Shown here piece after piece: positions 47,795 to 56,169 of a stretch of 64,000 nt of DNA. The stretch covers positions 1 to 64,000 of the forward strand of contig NZ_POAF01000006.1 in the NCBI RefSeq assembly GCF_003309065.1, given 5' to 3'. Each line of letters opens with the position of its first letter. Within the stretch, counting starts at the first letter, position 1. The notes under the pieces were generated by a model, which saw only the letters and a list, made by a program, of their open reading frames with translations, was not told where the DNA came from and searched no databases. A program made the position numbers and the translations under genes. This stretch comes from Glutamicibacter soli. GTDB taxonomy: Bacteria > Actinomycetota > Actinomycetes > Actinomycetales > Micrococcaceae.

Positions 47795-49039
47795 TCAGCT
47801 CAACAAGCCCTGCAGCGCGTCAGCCAGTGCCAGCGCGCCGAGCTCGGCATCCGCATCCTCGACGTATTCCTCGGGGGAGTGGGAGATGCCGCTGGGATTG
47901 CGGACGAACAGCATGGCGCTGGGAACGTGCCCGGCGAGCACGCCCGCATCATGGCCCGCTCCGGTGTCCAAGACGGGAGCGTTGCCCAGCGACGCGCCCA
48001 GCTTGCGGGACAAGTCGGCGTCGAAGCCGACGGTCGGACTGAGCGACTCCTGCGAGAATTCGAAGCCGCAGTCTTCTTCCGCCGCGATCTGCTGCGCGGC
48101 GCGGTGGATGTCCTGGACCACGGCTGCGGTGACCGCGTCGTCCGGGTGCCGGACATCCAGCCAGAAATCCACGCGCGAGGCAATGACATTGGTGCCGCCG
48201 GGAACGGGGTGCAGCCTTCCGACGGTGGCGCGGGCGTTGTCCTGGGCGCGGGCAATCTGCTGCACGGCGGCGATGGTCCGGCCGGCGGCGACCATGGGGT
48301 CGCGGCGGTCGCGCATGAGCGTGGTGCCGGCGTGGTTGCCCTGCCCGGACATGGACAGCTTCCAGCGCCCGTGGCCCAGGATGGATCCGCCCACGGCCAC
48401 CGGATGCTGCAGCTGTCCAAGCCCGAGCCCCTGTTCCACATGCAGTTCGACAAAGGCGCCGAGCTGTCCGAGCAGCGCCGGATCCGCTCCGATGCGCCGT
48501 ACGTCCAGCCCATGGTGCGCGGCGATTTCGGCGAAGGTGTTGCCGTCCGGATCGCGCAGGTTCAGCGCCTTGTCCCGGTCGATGGCGCCGGTCAGCAGCC
48601 GTGAACCCAGGCAGGCCACCCCGAAGCGGGATCCCTCCTCCTCGGGAAAGACTGCCAAGACCAGTGGGCGGGTGGGTTTCAGGTTCCTGGACCGCAGGAT
48701 GTCCACGGCGGCCAGCGCGCTGGCTACCCCCAGCGGCCCGTCGAAGGCCCCGCCGCCGGGGACCGAGTCCAGATGGCTTCCGGTGGCCACGGCGTCCGCG
48801 CGGATCCCGGAGGGAAGGTCCCACCAAGCCCACAGCGCGCCGTTTCCGTCCTGCTCCACGCTCAGCTGCCGCGCGGCGGCCTGCTCGGTGAACCAGCCGC
48901 GCAGGTCCAGCTCTGCAGTGGAATACACGGGACGGGTGTAGCCGCCGCGCAGCCGGTCCCGCCCGATGCCGGCGATCTGCCCCATCAGCGAGGCGACGGT
49001 GGAAGCGGGGATGGTGCTGGCGGTGTCAAGATGATGCAT
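47795..49039 (-). CDS. M20 family amidohydrolase (N-carbamoyl-amino acid/allantoate type)
   Basis: A 414-residue dinuclear metal hydrolase of the HyuC/AllC branch. Metal ligands: GSHLDSVPGGGAFDGPLGV near residues 88-106 (His and Asp), PEEEGSRFG near 132-140 (Glu), LHVEQG near 199-204 (His) and GISHSPEEY near 385 (His). The dimerisation lid with HAGTT.M.DRRDP is typical of carbamoyl-amino acid hydrolases. It should release CO2 and ammonia from an N-carbamoyl compound. AGGAGA precedes the ATG. It lies 23 bases after the amine oxidase gene on the same strand, so the two probably act in one pathway. Confidence 0.87.
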   Translation of the reverse strand: MHHLDTASTIPASTVASLMGQIAGIGRDRLRGGYTRPVYSTAELDLRGWFTEQAAARQLSVEQDGNGALWAWWDLPSGIRADAVATGSHLDSVPGGGAFDGPLGVASALAAVDILRSRNLKPTRPLVLAVFPEEEGSRFGVACLGSRLLTGAIDRDKALNLRDPDGNTFAEIAAHHGLDVRRIGADPALLGQLGAFVELHVEQGLGLGQLQHPVAVGGSILGHGRWKLSMSGQGNHAGTTLMRDRRDPMVAAGRTIAAVQQIARAQDNARATVGRLHPVPGGTNVIASRVDFWLDVRHPDDAVTAAVVQDIHRAAQQIAAEEDCGFEFSQESLSPTVGFDADLSRKLGASLGNAPVLDTGAGHDAGVLAGHVPSAMLFVRNPSGISHSPEEYVEDADAELGALALADALQGLLS

Positions 49040-49062
49040 GCGATTTCTCCTGCGGGTTCGTT

Positions 49063-50229
49063 CTAGGCCAGGGCCTTGGCATGGGAGGACAGGCGGAAGA
49101 GCTCCGGAACCGTGCCGGTTCCGGTGGCCAGGTCTGCGGCCAGGTCACCGAGCAGCGGGCCGAACTTCGCCCCGTGTCCCGAGCAGGGGGACATGATGGT
49201 GATGCCCTGGGTTTCGTCCATGATGAAGTCCTCGGTGGGCGTGGACGTGAAGATGCAGGTGGCCTCCGCATACGGGGTCGGGTCCAGACCGGGCAGGTAG
49301 CGCTTGACGTAGTCGATGACGCGTTCGCGGTTGGCCGGATCGATGCGCCCGTCCTGCGCCGCGGCGCTGTCCATTCGGCGCCCGCCCATGTATTCGGCGA
49401 CCTTTTGACCGCGGAACCCGGCATCGCGTCCGCCAGGCAGGCCATAGGACTTGAATGCTGGATCCTTGTGGATATACGTGGGCCAGGCCAGGCGGGCCTC
49501 GGGATCCTGGTTGCGGTAGGGGAAGTGGTATGCGTTTTCCTGGTAGACGTCCATCGTCGGCACGCTGCCTGCGAAGCCCGCGGGCAGCGGCAGGTTGCCC
49601 AGCAGCCCGGGCAGCCACCCTCCGGCGGCCACGACGATTCTGGACCCGAGGTAGGAGCGCCCGTCCGCGCTGTTGACCCGGTAGCCGCTGCCGGCTGCTT
49701 CAACGGATGCGACGGGCCAGTTGGTTTCGATCCGAGCACCATGCGCCTTGGCCTGGGCGACCATGGCCTGCACCGACCGTTCGGCATCGATGACGCCGGC
49801 ACCCGGATGCCAAAGCACCTCGGTGTCGAAGTCGATGCCCGCGAAGCGGTCGCGCGCTTCGGATGCGCTGAGCAGTTCGTGCTCGACTCCCGCGGATTCC
49901 AATACCGACGCCAAATGGCGGGGGTTGCGCAATGCCCCGTAGTCGACCGAGCCGTGCGGGGAGATCAGCTGCTGCCCGCTGGCCAGCTCAAGTTCGTCCC
50001 AGGCGGTCCGCGCCCTGCAGACCAGATCCGTGTAGAAGCTGTCAGGGTAGGCGTAGCGGAAGATGCGCGCCGAGCCATGCGAACTGGCATCGGCCGCGGC
50101 GGGAACCTTGCGCTCGAGCAGTGCGACTTCGTGGCCGCGCTGGGCGAGCTTCCATGCGGCTGCGGCACCGCTCAAGCCCGCTCCGATGACAATGTATTCG
50201 GCGGATGGGGCGTGGGTCTTCTGACTCAT
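49063..50229 (-). CDS. solA: Monomeric sarcosine oxidase/N-methyltryptophan oxidase family flavoenzyme
   Basis: A 388-residue FAD enzyme. The dinucleotide motif is VIGAGLSGAAAAWKLAQRGH near residues 15-34; SSHGSARIFRYAYP near 50-63 is typical, and the covalent-flavin Cys is in EATCIFTSTPTEDFIMD near 313-329, matching Cys315 of monomeric sarcosine oxidase. SPCSGHGAKFGPLLGDLAADL closes the fold. It should oxidise an N-methyl amino acid to amine, formaldehyde and H2O2. The symbol is a family label; the substrate is unproven. It precedes the M20 hydrolase and is divergent from a LysR gene. Confidence 0.82.
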   Translation of the reverse strand: MSQKTHAPSAEYIVIGAGLSGAAAAWKLAQRGHEVALLERKVPAAADASSHGSARIFRYAYPDSFYTDLVCRARTAWDELELASGQQLISPHGSVDYGALRNPRHLASVLESAGVEHELLSASEARDRFAGIDFDTEVLWHPGAGVIDAERSVQAMVAQAKAHGARIETNWPVASVEAAGSGYRVNSADGRSYLGSRIVVAAGGWLPGLLGNLPLPAGFAGSVPTMDVYQENAYHFPYRNQDPEARLAWPTYIHKDPAFKSYGLPGGRDAGFRGQKVAEYMGGRRMDSAAAQDGRIDPANRERVIDYVKRYLPGLDPTPYAEATCIFTSTPTEDFIMDETQGITIMSPCSGHGAKFGPLLGDLAADLATGTGTVPELFRLSSHAKALA

Positions 50230-50281
50230 TGTGTGCTCCTGGACGGCGGTGTGCGATTGTTCCGCTTCCAGTAACCCACAA

Positions 50282-50323
50282 AAATTATTATCTAGTCCAA
50301 TACTATTTTCAATGAAATTATTA
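50282..50323. promoter_or_regulatory. Repeated motif in the solA-LysR intergenic region
   Basis: AAATTATTA occurs at 50282-50290 and again at 50315-50323, 33 bases apart (three helical turns), in an AT-rich 116-base gap between divergent genes. This is a plausible LysR binding region. Confidence 0.4.
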
Positions 50324-50345
50324 GTGTTCGTGCAACAATAGATGC

Positions 50346-51221
50346 ATGGAACTTCGACAGCTTCAGTACTTTCTCGTGGTGGCCGAGCACCTGCACTTCG
50401 GGCGCGCCGCCGACTCGCTGCGGATGTCGCAACCGCCCTTGACCGTGGCGATCAAGAAGCTTGAGCAGGAGCTCGGGGTGCGGCTTTTCAGCCGCACCAC
50501 GCGCAGCGTCGAGCTGACCCCTGCGGGGCGCGCCTATCGCGATCGGATAAGCCCGCTGTTGGCGGATCTTGAGCGGGCCAACCATGAGTTGACCGAGGCC
50601 GGGCTTGGGCTGCGGGGCAGGATCGCCGTGGGTTTCGTCAGTTCGGCCAGTTATGCGGCCCTGCCCGGTGCCATTAGGCTATTTCGCGAGCTGCGGCCCA
50701 GTGTGGATCTTGCGCTGCGCCCGTTGACCACCGATGAGCAGGTTGACCAGCTGCTGGATGGGAAGCTGGATCTGGGAATCCTGCGTGACCCGGCTCCGGT
50801 TCCGGGACTCGTGCTCACCGAGGTGCTTGCCGAGCCGCTGGTAGCGGTGATCCAAGCGGACCACCGCCTCGCGGGGCAGGCGGAGCTGGAGATTGAGCAG
50901 CTTTTGGGTGAGGACTTTGTGCTCTTCCCCTACAAGTTCATGAATGGTTTCTACACCTTGGTGCATTCGTTGTTCGAAGGCTTTTCCCCGCCACGCATCG
51001 TCGAACGCGCCATCCATCAGGAAACCATCCTGGGGCTCGTGGCCTCCGGGCTCGGGGTGTCGATCCTTCCGGCCTCGGTGTCGCGTTTCCAGATGCCGGA
51101 GGTGGTGTTCCGGCCGATCGCCGGCAATCCGCGCAGCGCCCTCTATTCGGCGGCGAGCTCGGATAATCCCGCGGCGGACGTGTTTCTGCGATGCCTGAAG
51201 GAAGCCGCGGGAACAACCTAG
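50346..51221 (+). CDS. LysR family regulator
   Basis: A 291-residue regulator with the standard N-terminal HTH ([20 protein letters not shown], then [38 protein letters not shown] in parts, residues 1-58) and a periplasmic-binding-protein-like effector domain (about 90-291). It is divergent from the amine oxidase gene and probably activates it and the M20 hydrolase in response to their substrate. Its stop codon (TAG, 51219-51221) lies inside the first of three operators of the next gene. Confidence 0.88.
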   Translation: MELRQLQYFLVVAEHLHFGRAADSLRMSQPPLTVAIKKLEQELGVRLFSRTTRSVELTPAGRAYRDRISPLLADLERANHELTEAGLGLRGRIAVGFVSSASYAALPGAIRLFRELRPSVDLALRPLTTDEQVDQLLDGKLDLGILRDPAPVPGLVLTEVLAEPLVAVIQADHRLAGQAELEIEQLLGEDFVLFPYKFMNGFYTLVHSLFEGFSPPRIVERAIHQETILGLVASGLGVSILPASVSRFQMPEVVFRPIAGNPRSALYSAASSDNPAADVFLRCLKEAAGTT

Positions 51222-51270
51222 ACTGATCGGTCTAACTAGACTAGTCTGTCTATTTAGACCGACCTGTCTA
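51219..51270. promoter_or_regulatory. Three tandem operators before the TetR-exporter pair
   Basis: TAGAC-N6-GTCTA occurs three times, at 51219-51234, 51237-51252 and 51255-51270. Each copy is a perfect five-base inverted repeat and start points are exactly 18 bases apart. The array fills the gap between the LysR stop and the ribosome binding site (GGAGG, 51274-51278) of the TetR gene. Confidence 0.85.
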
Positions 51271-51283
51271 CTTGGAGGTTCCC

Positions 51284-51853
51284 TTGTCCCCGCGCCTTGA
51301 TGCCAGATCCAAGCTCCTGGATGCCGCGGCCCGGCTCTTCTATGCCCACGGCATTTCCGCCACGGGCATCGATGCAGTCATCGCGGAAGCCGGAGTGGCC
51401 AAGATGAGCCTCTATAACAATTTCGAATCCAAGTCGGGGCTGGTGGCGGCCTACCTGCAGGCCCGCCACGAGGAATGGCTGGAACTATATCGCGCCCGCC
51501 TCGGTGCGTCCTCGGATCCGGTCGGCGGCGTGCTGGCCATCGTGGACGCCTACCTCGACCATGCCGAGGCCGGTTATGAGCATGGTTTCCGCGGCTGCGG
51601 GCTGCTGAACGCGGCCGCGGAGCTGCCGGCGGGAGACCCCGGACGGTCCATCGTGGCCGGGCACAAGGCCCAAGTTGAAGACCTGCTCCGCGAACATCTT
51701 GAATCGCTGACCGATTCCAGGCAGGCCGCCGCGCTCGCCGAACAGATCTCTTTCCTGCTTGAGGGCGCCATCTCGCGGGCCGGCCTGGAAGGCCACAGCG
51801 AACTGCTGCACCGAGCCAAGTCGCTGATCACCAGCATGGTGCGTGCCCTGTGA
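51284..51853 (+). CDS. TetR family regulator linked to a DMT exporter
   Basis: A 189-residue repressor. The HTH spans about residues 5-50 (SKLLDAAARLFYAHGISATGIDAVIAEAGVAKMSLYNNFESKSGL in parts), and the ligand domain has the TetR_C_33-like CGLLNAAAELP segment. TTG 51284 is chosen because GGAGG ends five bases before it; an upstream in-frame codon lies within the operators. The gene is preceded by three phased TAGAC-N6-GTCTA sites, so strong self-control is expected. Its stop overlaps the exporter start as GTGA. Confidence 0.87.
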   Translation: MSPRLDARSKLLDAAARLFYAHGISATGIDAVIAEAGVAKMSLYNNFESKSGLVAAYLQARHEEWLELYRARLGASSDPVGGVLAIVDAYLDHAEAGYEHGFRGCGLLNAAAELPAGDPGRSIVAGHKAQVEDLLREHLESLTDSRQAAALAEQISFLLEGAISRAGLEGHSELLHRAKSLITSMVRAL

Positions 51854-52788
51854 AAAATCCGGCCGGCGGTGCGCAGGGCACAGCGGTGCTGATGCTGCTG
51901 GCGGCTTCGGTGCTCTGGGGAACCACCGGCACCGCCGCGGCGCAGGCCCACGGCGTCTCGCCCCTGGCCATCGGGGCTGCGTCGCTCGGCATCGGCGGGC
52001 TGCTCCAAGCGGTGCTCGGCGCACGTTCCCTGAAGGCAGCCCGAGTCCCGTTGGTGATCAACCGACGCCTGGTCATGCTCGGGGCCGTGGGCATCCTGGT
52101 TTATCCGCTGGCCTTCTATTCGTCCATGCATCTGGGCGGCGTCGCCCTGGGAACCGTGATTTCGCTGGGGACCGCACCGCTGTTCTCCGGACTTCTTGAG
52201 CGGCTCATCGACGGAATCAAGCTCACCACCCGCTGGTACCTGGCCGCGGCGCTGGGCATCTCCGGCAGTACGCTGCTGGGATTCGCCAGGGCCGCGGGGG
52301 ACAACGCCAATGCCGAAACGGTCTTTGCCAGCTGCCTGCTGGGACTTGCCGCCGGTGCCAGCTACGCAGTCTATTCCTGGGCCGCCGGACGGCTGATGGC
52401 CAACGGGATTCCACGGAAGGCAGCGGTGGGAGCGGTTTTCGGCCTGGGAGGTTTGCTGCTGATGCCGGTGTTGCTGGCCACCGGGGCGCCGCTGGTACAG
52501 GATCCGCTGAATTTCGCGGTCGCCGCCTATCTGGCTTTGGTCCCGATGTTCCTGGGATACGTCCTGTTCGGGATCGCCCTGTCCCGGGTCCCGGCCAGTA
52601 CCGCAACCACCGTCACGCTGAGCGAACCTGCCGTTGCCGCGGCGCTCGCCGTGTTCCTGCTGGGCGAGCGCGTGGGCCTGATGGGGTGGATTGGCATGGT
52701 GCTGATCGCCGCGGCGCTGGTTGTCCTGCTTCTGCGGCCCCGGTCCCGGGTGCCGCTGCGAGCCGGCGTGCTGCTGGACGTCGACTAG
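51850..52788 (+). CDS. EamA/DMT family transporter
   Basis: A 312-residue protein with ten membrane helices in two EamA repeats (about residues 8-140 and 155-290). LLAASVLWGTTGTAAA at the start and P-FLGYVLFGIALSRVPASTATTVTLSEPAVAAALAVFLLGE near the end (in parts) are the family signatures. These carriers export amino acids, nucleosides or drugs. The GTG overlaps the TetR stop, so it is under the same operators. The end overlaps the convergent MerR gene by four bases. Confidence 0.87.
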   Translation: MKNPAGGAQGTAVLMLLAASVLWGTTGTAAAQAHGVSPLAIGAASLGIGGLLQAVLGARSLKAARVPLVINRRLVMLGAVGILVYPLAFYSSMHLGGVALGTVISLGTAPLFSGLLERLIDGIKLTTRWYLAAALGISGSTLLGFARAAGDNANAETVFASCLLGLAAGASYAVYSWAAGRLMANGIPRKAAVGAVFGLGGLLLMPVLLATGAPLVQDPLNFAVAAYLALVPMFLGYVLFGIALSRVPASTATTVTLSEPAVAAALAVFLLGERVGLMGWIGMVLIAAALVVLLLRPRSRVPLRAGVLLDVD

Positions 52789-53582
52789 CTCCGCGCGTAG
52801 GGCTGCTGCAGTTCGGTGACCCAGTCGGACTGGTCCTCCGGTTCCGAGCGTACGTACAGTTCCCGGCACGGGCCGCTGGGGGCCGAACCCCGGTCGAGGA
52901 TTTCCTGGTGCACCGCCTGCCAGCTTTCGTGGATGCGGTCCATGGACCCCAGATGCACCCCGCATAGCGCCGCCGGCTGCGCGCCAAGCTCAACGATGTC
53001 GCATCCGGCCACCGCCGGCCCTGCATATTCGAAACCCGCCGTGACTTCCAGCCCGTCTTCGACCGGACGGTACTGGGCAATGGCCATGGAGTCGGGAATT
53101 TCGGGAAGCGCGGCCTCGACTTGGGCGAACATGCCGCCGATGACGGTCGCGATTTCGGGCTGGGACTGCACGGTACGTGTCAGCGCGGCGAGTCGCAGCG
53201 CCGGCAACGGCTTGTCGATCAGTTCGATCCTGGACATGTGGTGCTCCTGTTCGATGAGATCCAACCGGCGTTGGACATCCGCCAGCCGGGTGGTTGCCAG
53301 TTCGTACTCGGCGGCGACATCAGACCTGCGGGCTTGAAGCAGGTCCTTGAGCCGTTCGAGATCTGCTGCGCCTTCGAGCATCAACGAGATTTCGGCCAGG
53401 CCGAACCCCAGCTGCCGCAGCGCGACGATCCGGTGCAGCCGATGCAGCTGCGAGGGATCGTAGGATCGATAGCCGCTGGCCCGGTCCACGTGAGCGGGGA
53501 CCAAGAGGCCAGCGGTGTCCCAGTGCCTCAGCATGCGGTGGGTCACCTGGCCGATCTGCGCGAACTGCCCAATGGTCAACAT
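52785..53582 (-). CDS. MerR family regulator with GyrI-like effector domain
   Basis: A 265-residue regulator. The MerR HTH (LTIGQFAQIGQVTHRMLRHW, then YDPSQLHRLHRIVALRQLGF) covers residues 1-70, a long dimer helix about 75-115, and the rest resembles the GyrI/SOUL-like multidrug-binding domain of BmrR-type proteins. ATG 53582 is chosen: it is seven bases after GATAAC of a 19-base-spacer promoter carrying a perfect palindrome, whereas the earlier ATG at 53606 would lie upstream of the -10. It is probably self-regulated. The convergent EamA gene ends within its stop. Confidence 0.87.
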   Translation of the reverse strand: MLTIGQFAQIGQVTHRMLRHWDTAGLLVPAHVDRASGYRSYDPSQLHRLHRIVALRQLGFGLAEISLMLEGAADLERLKDLLQARRSDVAAEYELATTRLADVQRRLDLIEQEHHMSRIELIDKPLPALRLAALTRTVQSQPEIATVIGGMFAQVEAALPEIPDSMAIAQYRPVEDGLEVTAGFEYAGPAVAGCDIVELGAQPAALCGVHLGSMDRIHESWQAVHQEILDRGSAPSGPCRELYVRSEPEDQSDWVTELQQPYARS

Positions 53583-53589
53583 GTCTTCA

Positions 53590-53620
53590 GTTATCCCATC
53601 TGACACGGTGTCAGGGTCAA
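53590..53620 (-). promoter_or_regulatory. MerR-type promoter with 19-bp spacer and palindrome
   Basis: On the minus strand TTGACC (53615-53620) and GATAAC (53590-53595) are 19 bases apart, the spacing twisted by MerR activators. The spacer holds CTGACAC-C-GTGTCAG (53600-53614), seven-base perfect arms around one base. Confidence 0.8.
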
Positions 53621-53643
53621 GAATGAGGCAGATTTTCTTGCTG

Positions 53644-54417
53644 TCACTTGACGGAGACGCTGAGCATCATCGCCTTCAGGGTTCGGTATTCCTGCGATTT
53701 CATGATTTTCTTGGCCGCTTCGATTGTTACGTGGTCGTCGTCGATGCCCAATGCCTCTGGCAGATCGCCATCGGACTCGAAGATGGTATAGAAGTCGGCG
53801 ACGGGCATGAAGTAGGACAACGCAGGGTCCGTGCCGCGGTCCTCGGCCCTTTCTTTGGTGCTCAGGAACATGACGAACTTTTCGTCATTCGAGTCGTCTC
53901 CGGATTCGGTCTGGACGAAGTGCTCCGCCACGAACACTGCGGGGGTGTGCAGCTTCGCCGGAACCTTTTCGGTTTCCAAGGTGGTGCGCTTGTAGGTGGC
54001 AAGATCGCCGTCGGTGTCCTTGGCTGAATTCGCCTCGAACGTGGCGATGGAGTGGCCTTTTTCGGTGACGATGTCCCAATCCTGATAGGGATTATCCGGA
54101 TCGGGAGACGGGTCGTCCAAGTCATCCACGCGGATGGTCCAGTTGCTTGGATACTTGAAGGAAATGCCGTGGACGGCAAAGGTCTTCCAGTCGCGGGTGT
54201 CGACCTCGGCGGCTGACTCGGTTTCGGTGGTGCTTGGCGATTGCCGCGTTGGCGTAGCGCTCGGGCTATTTGTCATGGTCGGGCTTGATGATGCGGCCGT
54301 AGGAGTGCTGGAAGCCGTGGCCGAATCGCCCGCCGGCGCGTCCGGGGAGCCCGGCGTGCACGCGGCGAGAAGTGCCGCGATTGGAATGAGAGCCAGAAGA
54401 CGAGGCTGCGTTTTCAT
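53644..54417 (-). CDS. Exported lipoprotein of unknown function
   Basis: A 257-residue protein with a lipoprotein signal (LLALIPIAALLAACTP; lipobox Cys near residue 19), a Ser/Thr/Ala-rich linker (about 22-70) and a globular domain of about 185 residues starting W-TFAVHGISFKYPSNWTI. The last segment resembles PsbP/Mog1-like domains of bacterial lipoproteins (FKYP..W), but this is weak. ATG 54417 has AAGGAC upstream; the longer frame would spoil the signal. It is a single gene after the MerR unit. Confidence 0.75.
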   Translation of the reverse strand: MKTQPRLLALIPIAALLAACTPGSPDAPAGDSATASSTPTAASSSPTMTNSPSATPTRQSPSTTETESAAEVDTRDWKTFAVHGISFKYPSNWTIRVDDLDDPSPDPDNPYQDWDIVTEKGHSIATFEANSAKDTDGDLATYKRTTLETEKVPAKLHTPAVFVAEHFVQTESGDDSNDEKFVMFLSTKERAEDRGTDPALSYFMPVADFYTIFESDGDLPEALGIDDDHVTIEAAKKIMKSQEYRTLKAMMLSVSVK

Positions 54418-54800
54418 CGGTTGTCCTTGCGTTGTGTACGGTCCTGTCGGTGCGGTGCAAACGGTGCGTGCCACGTGGTGCAAATGACTATCCGGCGCCG
54501 TCCATCCATACTGCCGTAGCTGCAGGATTAATCAAGGCTATGGAGTGAATTGAAGCCCAATGCATACCGTTTTTCCGGGCTTCTCGACGCGTGCAGAACC
54601 AGCCCACCACGCGCCGGGAGGCTTCCCGGCTCGCACTTCCGCTAGCGGTTCGGTAAACTTTGGTCGTAAGAGCCCCTAACTCTTGCGATGCCCGGCTCGG
54701 GCAAGTGAGCAGGACAGGGGCATATTTTTTGCCCGGTACCGTGCCGGGCCGGCGCGAAGCACGCCGCAACCGCTGCTTTTTATGCAAGGGGGAGGATCCC
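54418..54800. other. Leader and promoter region of purA
   Basis: No gene is seen. TAAACT at 54654-54659 is a possible -10, giving a leader of about 135 bases with small hairpins (GCCCGG/CCGGGC at 54731-54749) and two T-runs (54725-54730, 54776-54780). No purine-riboswitch core was recognised. Confidence 0.4.
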
Positions 54801-56096
54801 ATGCCAGCAATCGTGATCGTCGGAGCCCAGTGGGGCGATGAAGGTAAAGGAAAGGCCACCGACCTGCTCGGCGGCAAGGTCGACTACGTAGTGAAGCCCA
54901 ACGGCGGCAACAACGCCGGGCACACCGTGGTCGTTAACGGCGAAAAGTACGAGCTCAAGCTCCTGCCAGCCGGCATTCTTTCCCCTGACACCAACCCGAT
55001 TATCGGCAACGGCTGCGTGGTGAACCTGGAAGCCCTCTTCGCGGAAATCGACGGCCTGGAATCCCGCGGCGCGGACACCTCGCGCCTGCGCGTCTCGGCC
55101 AACGCCCACCTGGTGGCCCCGTACCACCAGACCATGGACAAGGTGACCGAACGCTTCCTGGGCAAGCGCGCCATCGGCACCACCGGTCGCGGCATCGGCC
55201 CCGCCTACATGGACAAGGTCGGACGCTTGGGCATCCGCGTGCAGGATGTCTTCGACGAATCCATCCTGCGCCAGAAGGTCGAAGGCGCGCTGCGCCAGAA
55301 GAACGAACTGCTGGTCAAGATCTACAACCGCCGCAGCGTCATCGCCGAGGACATCGTGCAGTACTTCCTGTCCTACGCCGACCGCCTGCGTCCGCTGGTC
55401 ATCGATTCCACCTACGTGCTGAACAAGGCGCTGGACGAGGGCAAGGTCGTGCTCATGGAAGGCGGCCAGGCCACCTTCCTGGACGTCGACCACGGCACCT
55501 ACCCGTTCGTGACCTCGTCGAATCCGACCGCCGGCGGCGCATCCGTGGGCTCGGGCATCGGCCCGACCCGCATCACCCGCTCCATCGGCATCATCAAGGC
55601 CTACACCACCCGCGTGGGCGCAGGTCCCTTCCCGACCGAGCTGTTCGACGAAATGGGCGAGTACCTGCAGAAGACCGGCGGCGAATTCGGCGTGAACACC
55701 GGCCGCCCGCGCCGCTGCGGCTGGTATGACGCGGTACTGGCCCGCCACGCCTCGCGCGTGAACGGCTTCACCGACTACTTCGTCACGAAGCTGGACGTAC
55801 TGACCAACATCGAGCAGATCCCCGTCTGCGTGGCCTACGACGTGGACGGCGTGCGCCACGATGAAATGCCGATGACCCAGACCGACTTCCACCACGCGAA
55901 GCCGATCTTCGAGTACTTCCCGGGCTGGACCGAGGACATCTCCGGAGCCAAGACCCTTGAGGATCTGCCGGAGAACGCCCGTAACTACATCCTGGCCCTG
56001 GAGAAGATCAGCGGCACCCGCATCTCCGCCATCGGCGTGGGTCCGGACCGCGACCAGACCATCGTGCGCCACGACCTGCTGAGCGACAAGCTCTAA
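54801..56096 (+). CDS. purA: Adenylosuccinate synthetase
   Basis: A 431-residue GTP-dependent enzyme that makes adenylosuccinate from IMP and aspartate. The start [20 protein letters not shown] (residues 4-23) holds the phosphate loop and catalytic Asp13; [10 protein letters not shown] near 37-46, [19 protein letters not shown] near 131-149, [21 protein letters not shown] near 232-252 (in parts) and [11 protein letters not shown] near 299 are all family motifs. A GGGGGAGG site precedes the ATG. A bidirectional terminator follows. Confidence 0.97.
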   Translation: MPAIVIVGAQWGDEGKGKATDLLGGKVDYVVKPNGGNNAGHTVVVNGEKYELKLLPAGILSPDTNPIIGNGCVVNLEALFAEIDGLESRGADTSRLRVSANAHLVAPYHQTMDKVTERFLGKRAIGTTGRGIGPAYMDKVGRLGIRVQDVFDESILRQKVEGALRQKNELLVKIYNRRSVIAEDIVQYFLSYADRLRPLVIDSTYVLNKALDEGKVVLMEGGQATFLDVDHGTYPFVTSSNPTAGGASVGSGIGPTRITRSIGIIKAYTTRVGAGPFPTELFDEMGEYLQKTGGEFGVNTGRPRRCGWYDAVLARHASRVNGFTDYFVTKLDVLTNIEQIPVCVAYDVDGVRHDEMPMTQTDFHHAKPIFEYFPGWTEDISGAKTLEDLPENARNYILALEKISGTRISAIGVGPDRDQTIVRHDLLSDKL

Positions 56097-56103
56097 ACAG
56101 GAG

Positions 56104-56153
56104 AAAAGCATCGAGCCACCTGCCCCTCCCGGGGCCGGTGGCTCGATGCTTTT
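56104..56153. terminator. Bidirectional terminator between purA and the SSS transporter
   Basis: Perfect 17-base arms (56104-56120 and 56137-56153) start with AAAA and end with TTTT and enclose a smaller GCCCC/GGGGC hairpin. It serves both convergent genes. Confidence 0.9.
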
Positions 56154-56169
56154 GCGGTGGCTGCGCAGG

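Noticed and set aside
54418-54800. Purine riboswitch before purA
   Set aside because: The leader has small hairpins and T-runs but no three-way-junction core or conserved loop sequences.
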